A DNA stretch of 64,000 nucleotides from Cercophora sp. LCS_1 (taxonomy: Eukaryota; Ascomycota; Sordariomycetes; Sordariales; Lasiosphaeriaceae), in contig JAPZLL010000039.1 in the NCBI GenBank assembly GCA_036250225.1, forward strand, positions 248,001 to 312,000, read 5' to 3'. Every line of letters starts with the position of its first letter. Within the stretch, counting starts at the first letter, position 1. The notes beneath the pieces were generated by a model. The model ran no database searches. It was given only the letters and a program-made list of their open reading frames with translations, and was not told where the DNA came from. Below are positions 55,897 to 64,000 of the stretch, piece by piece. Position numbers and translations under genes: made by a program.

Positions 55897-57527
55897 ATGC
55901 CTCATCAAGAGACAGCATTCACACCGGAGTGGGGGCGAGAGGACGGCGGCAACTACTGGGCTAGAATGCAAACCTCACAACGTGAAGTATGCCCGGGCCT
56001 CATCAGCCACCTAGCTTCTCGGGCCAAAGGGCGCGAAGCAGAGGAGGGAAGGGTGGCTGTAGTCGTGTTCCAGCATGGGCCGAGCGGCACTATACCCCTA
56101 GCCGTGCGCGAGTTCCTCTCATCCCGATCTCTTGCCAGATACCTCAATAAGACGCTGTCAGAAGACACGACCGGCCCTTTGGAGGGGAAAATCATAATCC
56201 GCCCGCGCATTTTCGTGCTTGAAGGCCTCCCGAGGAACGTTATTGATGTCCTCGGATCTGGACTCAATATTCCTCCAGCCTTGTTCGCTTCTCACTGGGT
56301 TACCGGGAGATGCGAGGGCGCAGTGCCGAACCGGATACCGCGCTACTACAACCCGACGGGCAGATACACGCTGAGGATGCCTAGGTTTCACCGCGCCAAA
56401 GTTCAGGCGTTAGGCACAGACGTCGCGGAGCCCATCTACCGCATGAATACCCCCTTTCGGCGCCGGCTTTCTCGCGCGACCGTGTTTGGAGACTTTGACG
56501 GCCTGTTATCGAGCACAGAGAGGGTTTCATTTTGGGCGAGAATGGATGGCGAATCATGGGATGGTACAATACACCTTAACCCACACAAACGTACCTGAAC
56601 CCAAGGTACCACGGTGCTCATGCTGATGTAGCTAATCACTAGCTGTGATACTCGTGGACCCCCCGCTCGGCGACAGCGTCAGATGGCAAGATTCCACATT
56701 TCGAACCGTAGATCATAATTCCTCAGTCACATTCGAGGATACACTCAATGTTATTCCCGCGGCACAGCACCAAGGCTCTTGGTGCCCACCCGTGCCCTTG
56801 TCGACTCCGGCCCCTCCACGCAATGAAGTCGCCGAGCCGCTAGAGACAAACCACTTGCCGGCGATGGACATGGACGGCCTACGTGCGAGTTCTTGAATCC
56901 CTGATCATTGCAGAGCAGTATCGAATGAGCGTCAGCAACCCAGAAGGAACACACGCCGGCCGCGGCAAAAAGAGCGTCGCTACCACGTGGCTCGACAGCG
57001 CGTGGACGCGCCCCTGGCAGTCCCGCGCGTTTGGCCGCCTCGTGCGTGCGCGCCTCGCCCCGGAGACAATCGCAACGAATCCACGGACCAACGTGGATGC
57101 ATTAGGACTATTGGGAGGAACATCGTTTGTCTCTAATGATTCTAACAGGAGTACCAGTATGTCCCTCATGGAAGGCTGGGAAGCCGACGCGTGGTATAGC
57201 CTGCGCGAAGCGCTCGATGGCTGCAAGCGGCGTCTTGATATACTGTGGCAGGCCTACAGCGAGGCCGTGGCAGCACGCGAGAGCATCATGTCTAACTTCC
57301 AGGGGCGCCATGTGGGCTACCTCTCCTCGCTGGCAACACTATTTGTTCCCGTGTCTCTTGTCACAGGTATCTTTTCAATGGGAGGCGAGTTCGCCCCTAG
57401 CGAGAGCCACTTCTGGGTCTACCGGGCAGTTTCGGTGCCGGTCATGATACTAGGGTGTGTATTGCTATTTACGCGTGCTGGCAGACGGGTCATGAGGCGC
57501 ATATTGGATGAGGAGGCGGGTTTGTGA
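55897..57527 (+). CDS. CorA-like membrane protein (fungal Mg-transporter-type domain)
   Basis: Exon 1 is 55897-56590 and exon 2 begins at 56643 (52-nt intron, C|GTACCT ... CACTAG, phase checked). A further splice around 56780-56915 must shift the frame into the last exon ending at 57527. Candidates are a weak 52-nt intron ending CCGCTAG at 56842 or a 31-nt one ending TTGCAG; I could not decide, and a real frameshift is also possible. The C-terminus is CorA-like: a helix with SLREALDGCKRRLDILWQAY, then two membrane segments (YLSSLATLFVPVSLVTGIFSM and VYRAVSVPVMILGCVLLF) and a basic tail. The loop motif is SMGG rather than GMN, so Mg transport is doubtful. Similar fungal proteins occur with HET/NLR genes. 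Confidence 0.6.
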
Positions 57528-58580
57528 GCCCGAGCATAACGTACTTTATAAGCGAGCCGATAATGCAAACGAACTGATAATCTTTCCACCGCCTTGCCCT
57601 TTCTACCTCCTACAACGTTCCTCTTCACTACAAACAATAGTAACGCCTTTAAACGAAGCTAAATTGAATTTGGCTCTCAAGGCTCTCGAAACGGTTAGGA
57701 TTTATAGCGGCAGAAAAAGATTGCAGCCTGAGGTTGCAGGATTGTAAGAATTTCCAAAATAAGAAACCGTCAAATCCAGCGGGCAACCCACACGGAAGAA
57801 AATAACTAAAACAATTTGTGACGATCTCGGAGATCCTAACCCTGACGGCTGGGTCAGGGGCTTCGGCTAGATTGGGTCTAGGGAGGCTGGGGATCACGTA
57901 GATCGTAGTTAGTCAAAGGATATCTCAGTGCAGGGTAGGCAGAGCAGTGTAATTATCGTTGCTGAAGATCAAAAAGAACAGGAAGCTATTCAGGGCCATT
58001 GAGGGCCGTATATATCCCTGGCTTGGCGATTACCCGATTCAGCGGAATGCCGCCAAGCCGTCGCGGCGAACCGGCGCGCCGTATGCACGCAAGCTCGCTG
58101 AAGCCCCTGATTGGCCAGGGCCTTCCGCCTGCATGCCGGCCCTCCCCGGCGATGCCCAGCCAGATCGTGACACAATTAATTATATATAATTCTAAGTTTT
58201 GATTTTATATAAATTGGTCTCTCCCATAATAATATATATATAGTAAGAATATATATATATAGTAAGAAAGCCAGAAACTGTGGCCGGTGAAGAGGATCTT
58301 TTACAACGCAAAACCCTGCGGCAACCTGACGTTATTGGTTTTTTTTTTTGACTCGAGCGTGGCCCCGGCTCCGGGAGAGAAAGCCGGTGTGGGAAAATGA
58401 AAGCTTTTATTGATACCCAATGAAGCGAAAAGGGATGAGCAACCTCGAGCTCTCCAACATGGAGAATCGGCGAAGAATCGGTGGTGACTCGACGCTGAAA
58501 AGCAGAATGGACAAAAATCTACTAGCATTCACCACCAGGAGGCGAAATACAGGGAATAGTGAAGGGAGCAGCAAAAAGGA
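57528..58580. other. AT-rich intergenic tract
   Basis: Mostly non-coding, A/T-rich on both sides of a G/C-rich island (58010-58175). The island contains CCCCTGATTGGCC, which also occurs in the left arm of the foldback element at 59.8 kb. Confidence 0.4.
58227..58262. repeat. (AT)n microsatellite, duplicated unit
   Basis: Two direct copies of an AATATATATATA-AGTAAGA-like unit in tandem. Confidence 0.75.
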
Positions 58581-58652
58581 CTCGGGTACGGGGAATCGAA
58601 CCCCGAGCTGCTGAGTGAAAACCAGCGATGTTGACCGTTACACCATACCCGA
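58581..58652 (-). tRNA. tRNA-Glu(TTC)
   Basis: 72 nt without intron. The acceptor stem TCGGGTA/TACCCGA is perfect, with G as discriminator. The D arm is TGGTGTAACGGTCAACA, the anticodon loop TTTTCAC within stem GCTGG gives anticodon TTC, and the T arm is CGGGGTTCGATTCCCCG. All invariant positions are as in eukaryotic tRNA-Glu. Confidence 0.95.
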
Positions 58653-59093
58653 TGAGTCAGTGGACTTTTCATTACACCATGCCGGATGCGACCCTTGAAG
58701 AGAGTGAGTGAGGGCTAGTGGATCATGAGAAAGTCGGGGCGGGTCACAGATGACTCATGTGGTGGGTTGAGTCCACACTCGCTTGGGTGTGGTGCGGTGG
58801 AGCTGGGCCGAGAGACTAAGAGGTGGATTTGAGAGTCGAGCTGAAATTTCCCGAGGTGAGCGTGTGACTACGTGTGAGGCGTGAAGAGAGTAAAATGTTG
58901 TTTATAAGTGCAAGTGGTTCGTTCCTATTGACGGCACCGAAGGTTACGTTCATGGGCAGGAGATGTGGTCGGCTGAGCTTGGCGCCCAACTGCGGGGTTC
59001 TTCTCTGTCTGGTCCTGCGCAGGCAGCAGCAACCAGATCCTATGTCCACTAGTCCCTCCAACGCCTTGCACCCGGCTTCAGCACCATATCACC
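58653..59093. other. Intergenic between tRNA-Glu and the HET relic
   Basis: No gene; likely promoter remnants of the HET gene. Confidence 0.4.
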
Positions 59094-59745
59094 ATGTGGC
59101 TTATCAACTGTCGCAGTTTTGCACTCGAGTTCCATGACGATCCCAGCAATGTCAAATACGCCATTCTCTCCCCATACGTGGGGCACTGGGGAGGTCACTT
59201 TCAAAGACATGGCAAACCTGGAGTCTGCCAGGTCTCTCGCGGGGTTTGAAAAGATACGAGGCACTTGCGAGATGGCAATCGAACACGGGCTTCAGTACGC
59301 CTGGGTCGACACGTACTGCATCGACAAGTCTAGCAGCGCCGAGCTGTCCGAAGCCATCAACTCCATGTTCGGATGGCACCAGCGGTCCGACGTTTGCTAC
59401 GTTTATCTTTCCGATGTGACCCGTAAGTCTGACAAAGACAAGGGGATGCTTTCGTACCGTACGTTCTCGTGGAGTCGCTGGTTTTCCCGCGGCTGGACGC
59501 TCCTTGCCCCCGCTGACGTGCGGCTTTACCATAACGACTGGAATTTCATCGCTCAACTTCAAGATGATAGAGATGTTGTCGACGAGATTGTTCGCAGAAC
59601 GGGGATCCCGGAGGCCATATTGGTTCGCGGGGTTCCGCACTGTCCTGGGGCCGCGTATACCATGGACCCGCTCGGTTACGTTGTGCCTGCCGTAGCGGGA
59701 ACCTGTGGCTTTCATGTTTCCTACTTTCAGGGGGTTTCCAACCCT

Positions 59746-60181
59746 GTCAACTTGGTCCGGGATGGAAACTTGAAAAGTGGCCCATGCGGCTACCCCCTGA
59801 TTGGCCGGATCGCTGGCGCCCCTGAATCCCCCTGAGAGTAACAACGACCTGCTTCAACGGAAAGAAGGACCCTCAACTTCAACAAATCTACAGATAGCCC
59901 AATTGCAAAGCTGTGGGCTGTCCCTCGCGCGGCAACGGTTTGATTCCCGGCGCGTGCGGATCGCCAACTTCTTTCAGAGTTTGAAAATTCGAATGCGAAA
60001 GAAGCTGGCACCCCCTTTTGCCCTGGCCCCCCTGGATTCAGGCCCTGGAATCCGAAATTCCAGGGCCTGTTCCAGGGGTCGTTTTTTTGCTTTCGGGGCC
60101 TAGGCGATCTGGCCAATCAGAGGGCCCCATGGCCTTCAAGTTTCCATCCCGGTGCAAGTTGCCATCCCGGACCAAGTTGAC
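59746..60181. mobile_element. Foldback/MITE-like element inside the HET relic, ~436 bp
   Basis: The ends are inverted repeats: GTCAACTTGGTCCGGGATGG at 59746-59765 matches perfectly in inverse at 60162-60181. A second paired block (CTGATTGGCC/GGATCGC, one mismatch in 17) lies at 59797-59813 and 60104-60120, so the arms span about 70-78 bp with small differences. The interior has a 13-bp perfect hairpin with 5-nt loop (60039-60051/60057-60069). No coding capacity. Clear target duplication was not found, because the element lies within a longer insertion (about 59623-60298). Confidence 0.65.
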
Positions 60182-61160
60182 CTAGTATAGAGGGTTGGAT
60201 CGGCCGGCCAGGGATCGGAACCCCAGAGCTACAGATTCTCGTCACGGTTCCTATGGTTTTTGCAGCGGCGACAAAACTGACGCCATGTGCAACTATTGCC
60301 AACGACAAAGGAGCTCGCTGGCCTTCCTCGAGCACTACTGCGTTGCCGAACGAATGTCCTGGGCAGCCAGACGAGAATCCACTCGTCCAGAGGACCGTGC
60401 TTACTCGCTTTTGGGGATTTTCGGGGTGAACATGCCTCTCCTGTACGGCGAAGGCAAGCGGGCATTTGCCAGGCTGCAGCAGGAGATTATCAGGATGACC
60501 GAGGATCAATCCATCTTGGCACACAGCTCGGGAGGGAACCTGTTTGCCGATTCCCCCGACGCCTTCAATGATTTTGCGTTCGCCGAGCCCCATAAGAGCA
60601 CCTTTTGGCTGTCGGGCGAGCGAAACACCACCGAGATGAAGGCGAGCAGCAAGAGCGTCGAAACGTCAATGCCGTTGTGCCCCCTCAGGCATCCTACTCA
60701 GGAGCTCGCTTCGGCTTTGTATCTCGGCATCCTTGCCTGCTCGGATGCATCAAATGGGCTCTCTCGCCCAGCGATCTTGCTCCAGAAATCGGGATTCAAC
60801 GAGAAGAGCTCTTATCGGCATCCGGGTGGCTACTTTATCAACATCTCTGCCCTCTCCCCGGGGCAGACCATCAACCGTCGTCCCGTTTACGGTACGTGGC
60901 TCCCACGATAGTATTACATCTTGCACACGCTGTGCTCCAACTCTCCCATCGCAGCTGAATACCGAGACAAATTGGCCCCGCGTCGCGACACCTCAGGCTG
61001 GTTCAAGTCCTGCGAGTGCAACCTCCAGGATTTGCACTTTGAAGAAAAGTGCCCGTCTAGTACCGACAACCGGCTATGACTCCCCTTTCGACGAGGTGAC
61101 CTCGATCACTACGCCGCCACTGAAAATCACGATTCATCATCACGGGGATGCTTTCGCGCC

Positions 61161-61175
61161 GGGGGGGGGGGGGGG
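61161..61175. repeat. 15-G homopolymer in the HET relic
   Basis: An uninterrupted run of G in the former coding region; a hotspot for slippage and for sequencing error. Confidence 0.85.
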
Positions 61176-61872
61176 CACGTTCGCCTTTGCATACCCCTTT
61201 GAGGCGTTGTGGCTCGGTAGGCGCAAAGTAACATCGCGCGGAACCTTTCGAGTCACCGACGACGACGACGACGACGACGACTTGCATAAAAACGGCGGTT
61301 CTGTCTCGGGAGACTACTGCGATTGCTACTACGTCCCCCCAAAATCCTTCCCCGCGTCCTCAATGGGAACGCAAGCCTTGGACAAACCCCAACGCTTTGG
61401 TACCGTCACCATTCGTAGGCCCAAAGAAAATACGCTTTCCATCGTCTGGGGATGGGATCGGGGACGGGCGGGGGGAGAGACCTGGAGCCAGTCTGGTGTC
61501 GCATCCTCCAACGCAAGGACGTGCCAGTCGAGGAAGCAACTGAACTCTGGGAAGACGGAGGATACAAGTATGCTAAACAGATCATCCTAGACCTGCGCCT
61601 CAGCGCTGCCAGCGAGGACAGCAGAGGAATCGAGTTGAAAGCCCCCGGGCAGCGCCAAAAGGTTGAAGCGAGCATTTGGCAAACTACTGTGATTGCATCT
61701 TTCGGTTATCCAGCTTGATATCGACATTTACGAGCTATGAAGTGCATTTACAAGTCATGGGGAGAGCAGTAGGTGTGGAAGGATGACGTAGGTTTGCGTA
61801 TCGGTTAGATTTCGGGTAGTACGAAAAGAATATTCTGCAACAACTAGAAAAAGCGACGGGCATGGCGGCTAC

Positions 61873-64000
61873 CTATACAACAACTGCCATCCGGGGCGGC
61901 TCCAAGTATGCTTCCTCAAACCTCCCTATCAACAATCTTGAATTCGGCGCCATCCCCTCAAAGGTGTCCTCCGACCACCCAAACATGCTCACAGCCAGTT
62001 CGGCAATTCCCGTGCGTACACGCCCAAGTTTCGGCGAGGACCAGAGCTCTACCCCCGCCGCCCAGGGATCTTCTTCCTCTTCCTCCTCCTTCCCCCCGCT
62101 CACTACATCTACACCCTCTCCGACGTGGGCTTGGCCCGCTGCCTGTTTCCCTCTTCCTTGCGCTCCCCATTCTAGGCCCCATCGAACATGAGGAAGCGCG
62201 TTCGGGTCTCTTGGCGCTCCGTTCATCACCATCTTGGCTGGGAGGCCATGGATTTGCTCTGGCTGCGATGGCAGTGTTGGCGGTGTGTCGACGACGGATA
62301 TGGATGAGAGCAGGCACTTGGGAAACGCCTTGAGCGTATCTTCCACGGTAGCAGGTGGTGGCGCTGTGACTTGAACCGACGTCAACATCGGGGTACCCGC
62401 GCTGGAGCCCTGGTCTGTGGAGAGAAGCTTATCAATGTTGTTTCCCTGTAACAGAGGGTCGGTGGCTGGGTTATCTAGGAGCGGCACCACGTTGTCAGCT
62501 CTGTAGGTCGCTTTTTTGCCTTTTCTTCTTTTTTCAAAAGGATTTTAAAAGGAAAGAAAAAGAAAAACTGCGTCGTTCAGGCGGTGGAATGGAGATGACT
62601 TACATGCGCCCCAAAGAGTCGCTGGGACATGGGTGTACGTCGCTTCGGCCCGAAATCGTTCAGGGAACGGCTTCCCCTCCTTGCGTATTTGGATTGTGAG
62701 CTTCGAGTCGAGTTCCTGGCCGACACCACGCTGCATGGGCTTGGAGTAGACGTGATGCTTGGAGACGATATCCGGGTCCTGCTGCGCTGCAGCGCTGTCA
62801 ACCACGCAAGTCGCCAGTGGAATGATGCACTGAACTTCAAACGAAAAGGCGGCGCCCCGAACGGTCCAGGGCGTATCCTGAGACGTTTCCGTGCTGTCGC
62901 TCGGGACGGGCAAGCTCCCAGACAGGAGATTCATGGTGTGGAACCTGCCGGTCGGTCTCTCGTTCTCCAACTCTTCATCCTTGGACAGGACCAAAGCTAG
63001 CAGCTTGTTGAAGGTCAGGGGCGCCTTGGCCGCGGCGGGGATGGCGGGAGCGCCAAAGGCAACGGTGAAGGTGTGGGACAACATGTTGATCTCGGCCACG
63101 CCGCGAAGCGGTGGGCCTTCCAGGCGAAGCAAGGCACTCGCGTGGCCGCGCAGAGAAAAGTTGAAGCCCAAAATGCGCGTCTGTATCCCCGCCGTGACAG
63201 AAATGCCAATGTCGGCACAAAAGTAAAAGGGCGCAAAGTTGACGAGAAAATCGGCCCAAGCCTCAAAGGTGGCGAAAATGATGCTGGAGTGGAACTCGGC
63301 GAGCAGGTGGACACCAGCCATGACGGCATGGGGCGTCATGGCCAAGTAGGCCTCGCCCACGAGGTTGACCGTGTTGCTAACCTGCCATGAGATGCCGAGG
63401 CGAGAGGGTACCGGGTAGTGCGGCGGGACTCGGTACAGCGGGTGGTAGCCTCCCACCGAAAAGACCCAGTCCCCTGCGAGGGCGGACGAGCCGAACCAGG
63501 AGCAGAGGGCAAAACCGCCGGTGAGATGGCACGCCTTTGTCAAGATGAACGATGCCGGCCCCAGCTCCGAGCGGACGATAAGCGAGCCCTCCTCAAAGTT
63601 CAGCTCGGCGATCAGACCGAGCTGAACGCTCAGGTAGACACACTCGCGCGGGACCAGCATCGGCAGCTGCACGCTGCCCTGGGCGTAGACGCTGAGCGAG
63701 ACCTTGGGCGTGATGTTGACCAGGACGGCGGCGGAGATGTCGATGACCTGGCAGAGCATGACTTCCAGGCCCATGGCGATCCACGTGTGGTCCCTTGCGC
63801 TCGTGAACCAGTCGGCCGCGTAGGCCTGCAGAATCGCCAGCGGATCCTTAGCGAGCGCGCTGACGAGCTCTCGCTGCGCCATCGTCGTCAGCGCCATGGC
63901 GTCCGCATCTGACTGCGTCGTCGCGCAGAAGGGGAACCGGTAGACCGACTCCAAATCCGGCTTCTTGATGGCCGTGTTGTATCCGAAGCCCACCTTGACA
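61873..64000 (-). CDS. DUF6603 domain protein (5' end outside window)
   Basis: Exon from the window edge (64000) to 62604, intron 62603-62499 (105 nt, T|GTAAGT ... CAGAG), last exon 62498-61873; the frame is continuous. The retained ~670 residues show the DUF6603 pattern: GDWVFSVGGYHPLY, PHYPVPSRLGISW, GEAYLAMTPHAVMAGV, a beta-rich run (WADFLVNFAPFYFCADIGISV), then PPLRGVAEI and FGAP. Members are large (over 1000 aa), predicted beta-barrel or propeller-like, in fungi and bacteria; the molecular role is unknown. The last exon adds a Pro/Glu-rich segment and a C-terminal helical end (RFEEAYLEPPR). Confidence 0.8.

Larger units (their letters stand above)
59094..61718 (+). pseudogene. HET-domain gene disrupted by frameshift and insertion
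   Basis: The ATG at 59094 begins the classical HET start (MWLINCRSFALEF). At 59170-59173 a run of four C instead of three shifts the frame out of the hallmark SHTWG. In the next frame the HET domain continues (AWVDTYCIDKSSSAELSEAI, RWFSRGWTL), with a three-residue gap where QEL is usual, up to GIPEAIL at about 59622. Foreign DNA follows to about 60300. The domain resumes with CVAERMSWAARRESTRPEDRAYSLLGIF, typical of the HET C-terminal motif. An intron-like GTACGT...CGCAG (60893-60955) and further frame changes, including at a 15-G run, follow to a stop at 61718. Clearly non-functional as a HET protein in this copy. Confidence 0.75.

Noticed and set aside
59939..59960. tRNA B-box-like GGTTTGATTCC in the foldback element
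   Set aside because: No cloverleaf can be formed around it; probably coincidence, although a SINE ancestry was considered.

Overview
The window comes from a filamentous ascomycete, most likely a sordariomycete. Genes carry many short introns (mostly 44-105 nt, GT-AG, branch sites like GCTAAC). The gene content is typically pezizomycotine: HET-domain, NACHT and CorA-like proteins, a LaeA-like methyltransferase, a terpene cyclase with a P450, and a CBM18 cell-wall protein. The tRNA-Leu(CAA) has a eukaryotic intron. Gene models below were spliced by hand from reading frames, splice consensus and family motifs.

Layout. 1-7.6 kb: partial secreted SGNH hydrolase, actin/Hsp70-fold secretory protein, large secreted subtilisin-like protein with two propeptide-like domains, and a small conserved-looking protein. 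7.6-18 kb: self/non-self style region with a broken NLR-type gene (ankyrin), an intact HET gene, an SDR, and a seven-exon NACHT protein ending in C2H2 fingers. 18-26 kb: ten-exon SNF2/RING helicase, convergent CBM18/Thr-rich wall protein, and a C2H2 protein. 26-33 kb: a non-autonomous hAT-like element with long TIRs and an 8-bp target duplication, sitting upstream of a zincin metalloprotease, then a proline-rich ubiquitin-like-domain protein. 33-43 kb: housekeeping-like stretch with tRNA-Leu, a DUF4185-like protein, an asparaginase family protein with a GC-AG intron, TIM17 and DUG2. 43.8-46.7 kb: decayed genes with in-frame TAG stops, plus a degenerate repeat. 46.7-53.4 kb: small terpenoid-type locus with a P450 divergent from a class I terpene cyclase, then a methyltransferase. 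53.5-61.7 kb: accessory, decaying DNA with an esterase-like remnant lacking its serine, a second copy of the repeat, a CorA-like protein, an AT-rich tract, tRNA-Glu, and a HET gene broken by a frameshift and a nested foldback element. 61.9 kb to the end: partial DUF6603 protein.

Functional threads. (i) At least five genes or relics belong to fungal incompatibility/NLR-like families (8.3, 9.4, 13.6, 55.9 and 59.1 kb), with a ULD protein at 29.2 kb as a possible sixth. (ii) The P450, terpene cyclase and methyltransferase look like a compact terpenoid pathway. (iii) TIM17 (mitochondrial import) and DUG2 (glutathione degradation) are conserved anchors. The most unusual items are the subtilisin-like protein with Glu in place of the catalytic Asp, the NACHT-C2H2 fusion, the hAT-like MITE in a protease promoter, and the foldback element inside a HET gene.
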